In this document: in pieces, positions 8,836 to 17,317 of the stretch
Numbering within the stretch: position 1 is the stretch's first letter
Layout: each line of letters starts with the position of its first letter
Assembly (NCBI GenBank): GCA_031260285.1
Contig: JAIRKD010000040.1
Location: 1-46,510 of the forward strand
DNA length: 46,510 nt
Direction: 5' to 3'
From: Gemmatimonadota bacterium
GTDB lineage: Bacteria; Gemmatimonadota; Gemmatimonadetes; Longimicrobiales; Longimicrobiaceae
Made by a program: the position numbers and the translations under genes
The notes under the pieces: model-generated
The model's database searches: none
What the model was told of the DNA's origin: nothing
What the model saw: the letters and a program-made list of their open reading frames with translations, nothing else

Positions 8836-9798
8836 CTATGTGCGTGTGACGTCGGTGACCCGCCGCCGGACGTCCAGCCAGGTATCGCCAAGACCCATCA
8901 GCAGCGCCGCCAGAAGCACCAGAATCAGGAGCGACTGAAGTCCACCACCGAGCGCGAGCAGAATCACGACACCCAGAACTATCGAAAGAGCCGACCCCGC
9001 CTCCGCGGTCAGAAAAGCGAATACCGCGAACCCTCTCAACATGTACAGCGCTCCCATAAAAAGGAGCAGGTTCGCTCCGACCCGTTCCGCCCCGGGAACA
9101 GAGGAGAGCAGCAGAAGCGCTCCCCCCAGAATCAGCAACCAGACGAGATGGTCGTTGAACCGGAACCCGCTCAGATCACCCAGACGGAACCCTTCGCTTG
9201 TCGAGCGCCTCAACCGCCGAACCCACCAGGCGGCCAGTGCAAGCGCCGCGACCGACTGCAGTGCGAGGTAGGCCGGGAACATGTAAACCTGCTGCTCCAC
9301 AACCTGCCCGGTGGTGACCCGCAGTTCCGCGAGGCCGGTTGCATCAGGCAGCTGCTTCTCCAGATCTCCCAGAAGGATCTCTGAAACCTCAGCCAGATGG
9401 GTATGGATCAGGTTGTCCATAACCCCGATCCCCCCGGCGGCGACCATGACTGTTCCGCCGACCACCACCGCGATACCCGTTGAGCCGAGAGCGCGGGTCA
9501 GAACCGCCCACCCGGGCCGGGCCAGCGAAATGGCGAGGAACACCATCCCCAGCACCAGAGCCCATCCACGACCGACCTGACCCAGCGGACCACCCGGCAG
9601 AAAGAGCACAAACAGCCAGAGAGCGAGACCCGCGCTGACCCAGACAAGCCTTCTTCCGGTGGGCAGCCCGACCATCAGCATGGCCAGGGGAATCCCGACC
9701 AGAGGCAGCGGGCCGAACACCGGGAACGCGAGCACCAGAACCGCCAGCGCGATCGCGGTACCCCAGCGGCCGCGGTTGCTCTCAACGGCCGGTTTCAC
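8836..9798 (-). CDS. DUF2232 (YybS-like) integral membrane protein
   Basis: About 320 residues with roughly eight hydrophobic segments, typical of the DUF2232/YybS family often found between rpsR and rplI. Predicted helices include ALAVLVLAFPVFGPLPLVG, LVWVSAGLALWLFVLFL, and a C-terminal series ending in LLILVLLAALLMGLGDTWLD. The start is the GTG at 9798 (VKPAVESNRG), placed 12 bases after the rpsR stop and preceded by GGCGGA; longer in-frame starts would overlap rpsR. Function of the family is unknown, though it resembles the membrane-embedded part of energy-coupling transporters and is co-transcribed with ribosomal genes. Confidence 0.75.
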   Translation of the reverse strand: MKPAVESNRGRWGTAIALAVLVLAFPVFGPLPLVGIPLAMLMVGLPTGRRLVWVSAGLALWLFVLFLPGGPLGQVGRGWALVLGMVFLAISLARPGWAVLTRALGSTGIAVVVGGTVMVAAGGIGVMDNLIHTHLAEVSEILLGDLEKQLPDATGLAELRVTTGQVVEQQVYMFPAYLALQSVAALALAAWWVRRLRRSTSEGFRLGDLSGFRFNDHLVWLLILGGALLLLSSVPGAERVGANLLLFMGALYMLRGFAVFAFLTAEAGSALSIVLGVVILLALGGGLQSLLILVLLAALLMGLGDTWLDVRRRVTDVTRT

Positions 9799-9809
9799 GA
9801 CTCGTCCGC

Positions 9810-10031
9810 CTAGCTCTCGAAGCCGGCGATGTACGGCAGAAGCGCCAGATAACGGGCGCGCTTGATCGCGATCCCGACCTGCCGCTGATGACGCGCGCAC
9901 ATTCCGCTGATCCGCCGGGGCAGGATCTTTCCGCGCTCCGTGATGAACCGGGAGAGCCGGCGCTCATCCTTGTAGTCAACGAAGCGGATGTTCGCTTCAC
10001 AGACCGGGCATGCTTTCCGATGACGCGCCAT
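9810..10031 (-). CDS. rpsR: 30S ribosomal protein S18
   Basis: 73 residues: [40 protein letters not shown] and [19 protein letters not shown], the canonical S18 core that contacts S6 and 16S rRNA. A CPVC pair near the N-terminus is the first half of a Cys4-type zinc site; C58 of MCARH adds a third Cys, so metal binding is possible but incomplete. Start ATG at 10031, one base after the rpsF stop. Confidence 0.97.
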   Translation of the reverse strand: MARHRKACPVCEANIRFVDYKDERRLSRFITERGKILPRRISGMCARHQRQVGIAIKRARYLALLPYIAGFES

Positions 10032-10032
10032 G

Positions 10033-10398
10033 TTATTCCTCCTCCTCACCGTCTTCGTCATCACCCTCCGACCGCTCCTCGATCACCGGGGCAGGCGAGG
10101 TGGACAGGTTACCCTCGTTCACCACAATCAGATAGCGCAGCAGGCCCTCATCGAGCTTCAGAAGCCGCTCGAACTCCGGCAGACGATCCGCCGCGGCGTT
10201 GAAGTGCGTCACGACGTAGTAGCCGTTCTGCTGATCCTGAACCGGGTAGGCGAGCTGACGCCGGCCCCAGTGGTCGATCTCTGTTACCTGACCCACGCCC
10301 TCACCCGTGATGAGGCCATGGAAGCGGTCCAGCTTTTCGGTAACCGCCTCCGGCTCAAGCGCGGAGTTGAAGATATACACTGCTTCGTATTCTCTCAC
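10033..10398 (-). CDS. rpsF: 30S ribosomal protein S6
   Basis: 121 residues: [38 protein letters not shown] and [11 protein letters not shown], all hallmark S6 segments, followed by an acidic Glu/Asp tail. The start codon is GTG at 10398, preceded by AGGAAGG at a suitable distance. First gene of the ribosomal operon; S6 binds 16S rRNA as a heterodimer with S18. In many bacteria the S6:S18 pair also regulates its own leader RNA; a leader hairpin is present here, but the S6:S18 motif was not confirmed. Confidence 0.96.
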   Translation of the reverse strand: MREYEAVYIFNSALEPEAVTEKLDRFHGLITGEGVGQVTEIDHWGRRQLAYPVQDQQNGYYVVTHFNAAADRLPEFERLLKLDEGLLRYLIVVNEGNLSTSPAPVIEERSEGDDEDGEEEE

Positions 10399-10456
10399 CC
10401 GAACACCTTCCTGTGGACACGTGGCTCCGCGCGGATATGCGGGGAGCAGGAAAATG

Positions 10457-10481
10457 AAAAACCTCTCCCCTCATGGAGAAG
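10457..10481 (-). terminator. Terminator-like hairpin ahead of rpsF
   Basis: On the minus strand CTTCTCC - loop - GGAGAGG (one G-U pair) is followed by TTTTTC. It lies about 60 bases before the rpsF start. It may end transcription coming from the RHS island or act as an attenuator in the rpsF leader. Confidence 0.45.
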
Positions 10482-11031
10482 GGAGCCGGGTAGTATAACG
10501 GTTTAGAAGGTGTTGGGGAATGGGGGTGAGATGAGCTTGCGGGTTTACGGCGATCCGGTTCCTGATGAACGGTGCATCTGGTCGAATATGACAACACGGT
10601 GGCCGGCCTGTAAGCTTCCGCATCTGCGTAAAGCGTCCGGTCTCCGGATTGTAGTACCGGTTCCTCCGGTACATCAGCCCGTTCGGATCGGTGGATCCCA
10701 TCACCAGCGATCCATACCAGGTCTTGCTACGTAGATTACCGGGGTCGAGCGGGGTCTGGTAGGAACTGGTCTTCAGCGCGCTCCCCAGCACCGCGATCGA
10801 GCAGAGCTTCGTGGGTGGGCAGAGGCGTACCCCCGTATCGTCCGTGAAGTCGAAGTAGAGCCCGCGCACGTTGGCGTGCGGAATCACCCGCTTCCCGTTA
10901 CGGATCAGGCTCAGTGGCTGATCGATCCCGAGCCCGTGGGTATACCGGATCGTGATGCTGTCGCGCACCTCCAGCAGAAGCTGGTCTCCGTCCCAGACAA
11001 AGAGATCCGAGGATCTGTCACCACACTTCCG
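10471..11031 (-). pseudogene. Displaced RHS core fragment
   Basis: The 411 bases at 10621-11031 duplicate the RHS core at 12365-12775 with no length change and about 16 differences by eye (roughly 96% identical). The translated fragment runs from RKCGDRSSDLFVWDGD to RYYNPETGRFTQM. It then stops matching exactly where the intact protein continues into DPIGIAGG, and about 50 unrelated residues follow to a stop at 10471. It lacks the N-terminus, the YD repeats and the end of the core, so it is a broken cassette. The upstream side joins an IS3-type transposase start. This is the layout expected when an old RHS C-terminal cassette is displaced by a new one, although recombination with the IS is an alternative. 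Confidence 0.8.
10492..10497 (-). promoter_or_regulatory. Possible -10 element for rpsF
   Basis: TATACT on the minus strand, 94 bases before the rpsF start. No good -35 hexamer is seen at the standard spacing (TTCCCC at 17 bp), so this is weak. Confidence 0.25.
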
Positions 11032-11128
11032 CCTGCCGCAGGAACCCGATGATCTGCTCCGTCATAAACCGACTTGCTTTCATCTCGTCCGTCCTCTCTT
11101 TTGAGTGGCGGCAAAGGGGGGCAGGTCA
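11018..11128 (-). mobile_element. IS3-family element remnant (start of orfA)
   Basis: On the minus strand a 21-codon frame (11083-11018) reads MKASRFMTEQIIGFLRQAE, closely resembling the conserved N-terminus of IS3-family OrfA (MKxSRFTEEQIIGFLKEAE). It then runs into the RHS core copy and stops. The sequence TGACCTGCCCCC ending at 11128 resembles an IS407-group terminal inverted repeat, placed about 45 bases before the ATG. Only this end is left; no orfB is visible. Family assignment is from motif memory, not a database search. Confidence 0.65.
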
Positions 11129-11189
11129 GGACCGCGTCATGCCCGTTTCACAAAACTTACAAAAGGGAAGCGCGAGCATCAATTGTCGT

Positions 11190-11825
11190 TCAACGCATAA
11201 GATTGATTCCCCCGCCATCAATTATATCTATTTTCCGCAAAGGATGTGGTAAATCCAATGGATATACACATTCGTATCTATTTGCGTCTAAATATTCCAG
11301 CGCCCAAAACCGCATAGTCATGCCCTTATCTCCATTATTTCCTATCTCTATGGTGGTGGGCAGAGATAAAAGACTATCAAGTTTTTCATTAGGGTCCACG
11401 TATAGCGGTTTGATATCAATGCCTCCATCCAGTACAACTCCGCCGACATAATCACTCGTCAGCCAGTGCTCTATCCTGAGCGCTTCCAAACAATGATTCC
11501 AGGCTGATTCCGGCGTTGAACGGTCGCCCTTTTCGGGCTGTTTGCCATGGAACCATTCCCCCACGCTCTCAATCCGATGTAGTGCCCTATAGTCATAAAA
11601 ATATAATAGATCATCATAGAAGTGATCGTAAGTGTTTGGGAAAGCCATTACATAGTATCCTTTGTACAGCAGCGAAGGCCTGGTAATAGTGTCGATCTCG
11701 GCGCTCGTCAGCTTATACCCTACTACGTCAGACAGATCCCTTGTGATTATATCCCCGATATCGTCTTGGCATCCAGGGAATCCCAATGACATCACAAAGA
11801 AGAGAATCGGCATTCTTGTTTTCAT
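11190..11825 (-). CDS. Predicted lipoprotein, candidate immunity protein
   Basis: 211 residues, no recognised family. The N-terminus MKTRMPILFFVMSLGFPGC looks like a lipoprotein signal; FPGC is an imperfect lipobox with Cys19 as the lipidation candidate and Gln-Asp-Asp after it. The rest is soluble, rich in aromatic and acidic residues (FYDDLLYFYDYRAL). Its ATG overlaps the stop of the RHS gene (ATGA, 11822-11825), so it is translated right after the toxin tip. It is visibly more AT-rich than its neighbours, like the tip itself. Position, overlap and shared composition suggest a cognate immunity protein, held in the periplasm or on the outer membrane. This is inference; no homology supports it. 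Confidence 0.6.
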   Translation of the reverse strand: MKTRMPILFFVMSLGFPGCQDDIGDIITRDLSDVVGYKLTSAEIDTITRPSLLYKGYYVMAFPNTYDHFYDDLLYFYDYRALHRIESVGEWFHGKQPEKGDRSTPESAWNHCLEALRIEHWLTSDYVGGVVLDGGIDIKPLYVDPNEKLDSLLSLPTTIEIGNNGDKGMTMRFWALEYLDANRYECVYPLDLPHPLRKIDIIDGGGINLMR

Positions 11826-14800
11826 TTAAATTTGGGGTAGGCGTTTTTTATGTACAAAGACCATGATTCAGGCCCTCGCTCCATAGCTCTCAGTGCGGAG
11901 TCCCACCTCTTGCTGGTCCCTCTGCCTCCAGCCATCAGGTATGTAGCCATCCCATATATAAAAGCGTCAGATTCTTCAGCCAGGCTTTCACCAACAGCTC
12001 CATAGGTCGCATGCCATACCTCATGACTCAGGTTGGCGGCAATCTCGATCGTAGACCACCCATTTACATTGAGATTGATAGTCGGAACGTTCTTCTTGCC
12101 GGAATACGTTGTCGATCCACCAACAGTTGGTCCAAATCGATCAACGATATTCACGCTTGTCGTTTTGCTGTCTACAAGAGCCTGGATGACATCTCCCCTG
12201 CCTATCTGCTCCAATAACATATAGGCCTCTTTGATAGCGTCGTCGGGACAATTTTCGGTATCTGTGTCCTCCACTGGACAGAGCCCGAAGGGATCACTGA
12301 AGTTCACGGGATCTCCATTGGCATACCCGTAGACATTCAGCCCACCCGCGATGCCGATGGGGTCCATCTGCGTAAAGCGTCCGGTCTCCGGATTGTAGTA
12401 CCGGTTCCTCCGGTACATCAGTCCGTTCGGGTCGGTGGATCCCATCACCAGTGATCCATACCAGGTCTTGCTACGCAGATTACTCGGGTCGAGCGGGGTC
12501 CGGTAGGAACTGGTCTTCAGCGCGCTCCCCAGCACCGCGATCGAGCAGAGCTTCGTGGGTGGACAGAGGCGTACCCCCGTATCGTCCGTGAAGTCGAAGT
12601 AGAGCCCGCGCACGTTGGTGTGCGGAATCACCCGCTTCCCGTTCCGGATCAGGCTCAGTGGCTGATCGATCCCGAGCCCGTGGGTATACCGGACCGTGAT
12701 GCTGTCGCGCACCTCCAGCAGAAGCTGATCTCCGTCCCAGACAAAGAGTTCCGAGGATTTATCCCCACACTTCCGGCAGAGCAGATCGTCATCCCGCCTT
12801 GTGATCGTCCGGACTCTGCGGCCCAGTGCGTCGTACCGGTACTCCACAAACTCCCCATCAATGGTCTGCGGCATTCCGACCGGGACTCCCGGGCAGATCA
12901 CGCCCGTGGGGCAGAACGCTCCCGGCACCACCCGTTGCGTATACCGGAGCTTTCCATCTGCTCCGTACCAGCTCTGGCTCCGCGACTGCCCCACTCGTAC
13001 AGCTGGCTGAGAGTTGTTGAGCGGGCGTTGCCACGTCTCGGTTGCAAAAACCCGTTCATTTCCAGCCGCGTCATAGGTCGTGCTGGTTCCGGTCTGTGGA
13101 GGATAGGAACAGTTCCCGTCTGTGTTGCTGCAATACATGAAGTCTACATCGCTCGTCGTGTTGCCATCATGCCCTGTCTGCGTGACGATGAACGGGCGGT
13201 CGACCATCATTCCATCGTCATACTGTCTCTGGTTGACGAACCGGTACAGCAGGTTCCCCAGGGGATCGGTCACCATCTGTTCCACCTCGGTTCCGTTCTG
13301 CTCTGTGAGCAGGAGATACCCGAGCCCGGAGTAGTAATAATCTCCGAGGACCTTGCCTCGCTGATCATAGGTGAAGCTGGCATTCAGCATCCCCCCGGGG
13401 CCACCACTGCGGTTCTTCAGCCGACCATTCAGGTCATACTCCCGCGTCTCCGTCACCCCGTTCGGGTAGGCGATCGTCTTCAGCTCTCCGTGCGCCGTAT
13501 AGCTGAACAGGTAGTTCTTCCCCAGCACATCCTGGATTGAGGTCAGCTCCCCGGTGGTCGGGCTCCAGGTGTAACTCTGCTTCACCCCTCCGTTCTGGTG
13601 CAGCGCCGTCCGCCGCCCGTTCCGGTCGTACTCATACCGGAGCCCGTGCATGGCCCCAACTACCGCGAGTCCCGCCACGATGGTTGAGTCCTTGCGGAGT
13701 GCCCCGTTCGGATAGTACTCCCGGATCACCGTTGCATCCCGGTTCACCGCTTTTACCAGGTTCCCCAGGTTGTCATAGAGGAAGGTCTCCGTATCCGACG
13801 GGATGGTGAGCCCCCCGTTGGCTGCGTTCGGAAAGACCGGGAAGGATGTGAAATAGGTAGAGGACAGATCCAGCTGCTCCCGGGCGGTGGTCACCGCGGG
13901 AATGATGCGCTCCTTCAGCCGACCCAGCCGGTCGTAGTTCATCAGGATCGAATCCCCCGTCGCGGTCTTCACCTTCACCGGGTTCCCCGCCGGATCGTAG
14001 TGCGTCAGCGTGACGATCGGTGACGTGTTATGGATCGTCTGGCTCGAATGACTCGTCGGTCTGCCCAGCGCATCATAGACCCACGACTCGCTGGCAGCTG
14101 GCTCTGTGGAAACGGAAAGAAGATTCCCCACCGCATCATAGACGTTTGTCGTGAGGGTCCACTCCTCCGGGCTGCGCGCCTGTCCGCCCGTGAACCGGTT
14201 GGCGAAGGTGGGCGTGTACGGGATATCCATCGAGGGACCGTAGTGGACCGTTGTCTTCACCCGGTCCATCAGATCGTAGACAAAGTTCTGAACCCCTCTC
14301 CTCGTTCCGTCGATCGGGGTGTAGATCGAGTCCACCCGGCCGATCAGATCCCGCTTGATCGTCGTGACCGTTCCCAGCGGCGTAACCACCCTTCGCAGGT
14401 TGCACCGGTCGTCGTAGTCGTAGTGTGTACTGTCCGCGGCCGTTGCACTCTCCGTCACCCGGCTCGTCAGCCCGGCACATCCCGAAGGGATATACGCAAA
14501 ACTGACCCGCGAGGCCGTACCACGACCATCCTGCACCCAACTTGTGTTCCCGTTGACCAGGTACGCCATCTGAACAAAGTCCCCCTCCGGCTGGGTGACC
14601 TTGGTGGGAAGAAAGGGATGAAGCACATCGCTGTACTCGTAGCTCGTTACCGCATCGCGGCCATCTCCGTAGGGATTGATCTGGGTCGTCCGGATCGGGG
14701 CGCCTTTTCCGTTGAATACAGCCCGGGTGGTGTACCCGTTGGACGCCCGGACTTCCGTCACCAGCGCCGGGAAGCTCGCATCCTCCCGGAAGAGCCGCGT

Positions 14801-17317
14801 CTCGTTGCCCAGTACATCCCGGATCACGGTCGGCGCACCCCACCGGTCCGTCCAGATCCGGGTCGTGTCCCGGAGCGTCGGAGAAACTGGAACCGGCCCC
14901 AGGATCATGGTCATCGCGCTCGTCAGTGCGATGGGGGTCCCCTTCGGAGCTGCCGCCGTGCCGACCTTGAGCCCGAGAACTTCCAAGGGGCTGAAGTCAC
15001 TTCGGATATTCAACCGGTTGGTCCCCGTATCCGCCACCAGCGTTGTAAACCGGCTCCCGACAGGGGTATAGCTGTAGCTGTTGCGCGTCCCTCGTTTGTC
15101 CGTCCGGCTGCTCACCAGACGGCTGGTGGTGTTCGGATAGCTGAACCGGGTACTCAACAGCGTATCCGACGGGCTGTCCGGGTCCTGGATGTACCGGATC
15201 CGGCCTCCTCCACCCGTCAGCGTCGTGAGCGCCACCTTCGTGGTACGGGAAACCGGATTCACCGGCGGCGGCGCGGTGATTGTGTAGTTCCCGACCACAC
15301 CTCCCGCCGGCCAGCTGATAACATACTCCTGACGGGTGATGCCGGAGGGGGCCGGGAGCAGGATCTTCGAAAGCCGTCCGTAGCTGTCGTACTCGAAACT
15401 GGTTCTATGACCCAACCGGCTGACGGTGGAGTCCTGCAGACCCGTCGCGCTGTAGTACACCTTCGTCTTGTCCGGCAGGTCATGGACGTACGAAACCTGC
15501 GTACCCACCGTGATCTTCCGGATCGAATCCACTCCCGCCATGTCCGGATGGGTCGCCTTCCATGTTGTGGGATTGGCGGGGGTACCAGGTTCAAACAGAC
15601 GGGTACTGCCGTCCCCGCCCACCCAGAGGAAGCTGTTCCCCTCCTGCACCAGACGCTCGATCCCCGCCATCCACCACCCTGATCCGAACGGCGAGCTCGC
15701 GCGGTTCACAATCACCAGTTTCCCGGTCTTTGTAACTGTGCTCGACCCCTGCTTCACCTCCAGCGTGTAGTCGTAGCTCCCCGTTGGATCCGACGCCGCG
15801 TCAAACCCAAGTGCGATCCGCCTTGCCTGCCCACCCGTCCATCCAGACGTCGTCCAGGCTCCCGTTGCACGGGTGGTCCAGGTCGTTGCGGTGGACGCTT
15901 TCACCCGCAGCGTCGCCATCACCGAATCCGTCTGCGATACTCCGGTCGGAAGCCATACGTTGGCCGCCACTACAGGCACCGGGGTCGCATGCTGGCTGTT
16001 GTACAGAAGCGTCGGAGATCGGTCCGCACTCATCGCCTGCGTTACCGGAAGACCATGTACCAGCCGCAGATCTCCGCATTCGTAGCCCGCTCCGGCCCCC
16101 GCCGATACGGCAACACAGTAGGACCGCTCGACCGCGGTACCCGGATTCACCGTCTCCACCTCCACACCCAGCGTGTTCTGCACGGAAAGCGTCATCGCAC
16201 CCGTAACCGGCAGAGCCGTAGTTGAAGCAGACGCTCTGGCCTTGAGCTGAACGACTCCGGTGCTGGAGGGCATCCCACTCGCATACTTGATCCAGGCCGT
16301 TGCACTTCCCAATGCGGGAACCGTTACCACCGAGGGCATGACCAGGCAGTTCGATGTGGATGCACTCTCGCATGCCGCACTCAGATCATAACTGCCCGCG
16401 GTTGATTTATAGTTCTTGATCGTGAACTGAACACTGTCCGTTGTACCGGGTGTCGTGGTACGGGTTGGCACCGACGGAGTGATCAAAACCTCTTCCCAGA
16501 CCGCCGTAATCCCTCCGGCTTTTACGACCCCCGCTCCCTGGTGGGTAGCGCGCACCCCGATTGTGGGGGTTGAAGAGCTGTACGGGCCCGTCGTATAGGT
16601 GAGCGTGACAGGGAAGCTCTTGTCCGGGTTGGGTGGCGCCTCGCTGACCATTACCTGACTCGGCGAGACACTGCAGTTGAGAATGCCCGGGCCACAGTCC
16701 GGCACAACAGCAACCGTGCCTCCGATTCCCGAATAATGGATGTTGAAGCTTTGCGTGCGGGTTGCATTCGGTGGAACAGAGATAACAGAGCCCAGAGGCG
16801 TAATTCCGAGATACGCCAGAGGGCCGAGGACCCCTACATCCACGTCAAAATAGGCCCCCATCCCTCCTCCGGAAGTCGTCAGTTTATAGGTGGCGGTTCC
16901 ACCCGAAGAACCAACCATAAAGCCAAGAAAGAAGGCTTCCGGGAACTCGACATTCGGTTCGACCCACATCTCAATCGGCTCATCCGCACAATCCAGCGTT
17001 CCACCACATGAGAGCAGTTCGACCGTGATGGGCAGAGTTTGCTGAGAGTAATTCAGGACGTAGATCACCAGATCCGCAAATTGATACTGGTATCCGTACG
17101 TAGAGTAACCACCCATGGAGCCGTTTGGGCTCCTCAGCTCGATCTGCGCTTCCGGTCGCCCCGTCGCGAGCAGAGACACGAGAACCGCCAGGCCGATCCG
17201 GGCCGCCACACCAGATCGAAACAACCCGAACCATGGAGCTGACGCAGAAGCCCGCTTCATTCGCGAGGGAGCGGAAGAGACCGCAGGCAGAAATACAGAC
17301 AGGACAGAATCCATCAT
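11822..17317 (-). CDS. Secreted RHS/YD-repeat polymorphic toxin
   Basis: 1831 residues. N-terminus has a signal peptide (hydrophobic IGLAVLVSLLATGRPEA, then Gln). Residues about 60-600 look like several beta-sandwich domains, then FGSGWWMAGIERLV and a WVGGDGSTRLFE segment typical of RHS entry regions. YD repeats cover roughly 640-1560 (YDALGRPTSH, YDRLGRLKER, YEYDRNGRRTAL, YRYDALGRRVRT). The conserved core is PNGLMYRRNRYYNPETGRF ... NVYGYANGDPVNFSDPFGL, ending near residue 1679. A 152-residue variable tip follows. The RHS shell in characterised proteins encloses the toxin and cleaves it after the core. The ATG at 17260 (MKRASASAPW) is a plausible alternative start with a better signal-peptide shape. 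It overlaps the candidate immunity gene. No secretion-system genes or VgrG are nearby. Confidence 0.9.
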   Translation of the reverse strand: MMDSVLSVFLPAVSSAPSRMKRASASAPWFGLFRSGVAARIGLAVLVSLLATGRPEAQIELRSPNGSMGGYSTYGYQYQFADLVIYVLNYSQQTLPITVELLSCGGTLDCADEPIEMWVEPNVEFPEAFFLGFMVGSSGGTATYKLTTSGGGMGAYFDVDVGVLGPLAYLGITPLGSVISVPPNATRTQSFNIHYSGIGGTVAVVPDCGPGILNCSVSPSQVMVSEAPPNPDKSFPVTLTYTTGPYSSSTPTIGVRATHQGAGVVKAGGITAVWEEVLITPSVPTRTTTPGTTDSVQFTIKNYKSTAGSYDLSAACESASTSNCLVMPSVVTVPALGSATAWIKYASGMPSSTGVVQLKARASASTTALPVTGAMTLSVQNTLGVEVETVNPGTAVERSYCVAVSAGAGAGYECGDLRLVHGLPVTQAMSADRSPTLLYNSQHATPVPVVAANVWLPTGVSQTDSVMATLRVKASTATTWTTRATGAWTTSGWTGGQARRIALGFDAASDPTGSYDYTLEVKQGSSTVTKTGKLVIVNRASSPFGSGWWMAGIERLVQEGNSFLWVGGDGSTRLFEPGTPANPTTWKATHPDMAGVDSIRKITVGTQVSYVHDLPDKTKVYYSATGLQDSTVSRLGHRTSFEYDSYGRLSKILLPAPSGITRQEYVISWPAGGVVGNYTITAPPPVNPVSRTTKVALTTLTGGGGRIRYIQDPDSPSDTLLSTRFSYPNTTSRLVSSRTDKRGTRNSYSYTPVGSRFTTLVADTGTNRLNIRSDFSPLEVLGLKVGTAAAPKGTPIALTSAMTMILGPVPVSPTLRDTTRIWTDRWGAPTVIRDVLGNETRLFREDASFPALVTEVRASNGYTTRAVFNGKGAPIRTTQINPYGDGRDAVTSYEYSDVLHPFLPTKVTQPEGDFVQMAYLVNGNTSWVQDGRGTASRVSFAYIPSGCAGLTSRVTESATAADSTHYDYDDRCNLRRVVTPLGTVTTIKRDLIGRVDSIYTPIDGTRRGVQNFVYDLMDRVKTTVHYGPSMDIPYTPTFANRFTGGQARSPEEWTLTTNVYDAVGNLLSVSTEPAASESWVYDALGRPTSHSSQTIHNTSPIVTLTHYDPAGNPVKVKTATGDSILMNYDRLGRLKERIIPAVTTAREQLDLSSTYFTSFPVFPNAANGGLTIPSDTETFLYDNLGNLVKAVNRDATVIREYYPNGALRKDSTIVAGLAVVGAMHGLRYEYDRNGRRTALHQNGGVKQSYTWSPTTGELTSIQDVLGKNYLFSYTAHGELKTIAYPNGVTETREYDLNGRLKNRSGGPGGMLNASFTYDQRGKVLGDYYYSGLGYLLLTEQNGTEVEQMVTDPLGNLLYRFVNQRQYDDGMMVDRPFIVTQTGHDGNTTSDVDFMYCSNTDGNCSYPPQTGTSTTYDAAGNERVFATETWQRPLNNSQPAVRVGQSRSQSWYGADGKLRYTQRVVPGAFCPTGVICPGVPVGMPQTIDGEFVEYRYDALGRRVRTITRRDDDLLCRKCGDKSSELFVWDGDQLLLEVRDSITVRYTHGLGIDQPLSLIRNGKRVIPHTNVRGLYFDFTDDTGVRLCPPTKLCSIAVLGSALKTSSYRTPLDPSNLRSKTWYGSLVMGSTDPNGLMYRRNRYYNPETGRFTQMDPIGIAGGLNVYGYANGDPVNFSDPFGLCPVEDTDTENCPDDAIKEAYMLLEQIGRGDVIQALVDSKTTSVNIVDRFGPTVGGSTTYSGKKNVPTINLNVNGWSTIEIAANLSHEVWHATYGAVGESLAEESDAFIYGMATYLMAGGRGTSKRWDSALRAMERGPESWSLYIKNAYPKFK
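11825..12280 (-). other. RHS toxin tip: predicted zinc metallopeptidase
   Basis: Residues about 1680-1831 of the RHS protein, after the DPFGL core end. The tip contains HEVWH (1765-1769; bases 12011-12025), an HExxH zinc-protease motif inside a predicted helix (IAANLSHEVWHATYG). GESLAEESDAF follows, giving Glu candidates 8, 12 and 13 residues after the second His for a third zinc ligand (gluzincin-like). Two Cys flank its N-terminus. Base composition drops visibly compared with the RHS shell. Metallopeptidase tips are a known class among polymorphic toxins; the substrate is unknown. Confidence 0.7.
12365..12775. repeat. RHS core direct repeat, copy B (intact gene)
   Basis: 411-bp segment inside the intact RHS gene that is duplicated at 10621-11031 in the same orientation, 1.33 kb away, without indels. 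It covers the core just before the toxin tip and could serve as homology for cassette exchange or for deletion of the tip plus immunity gene. Confidence 0.9.

Noticed and set aside
14030-15682. 550-codon plus-strand frame
   Set aside because: Antisense to the YD repeats of the RHS gene.
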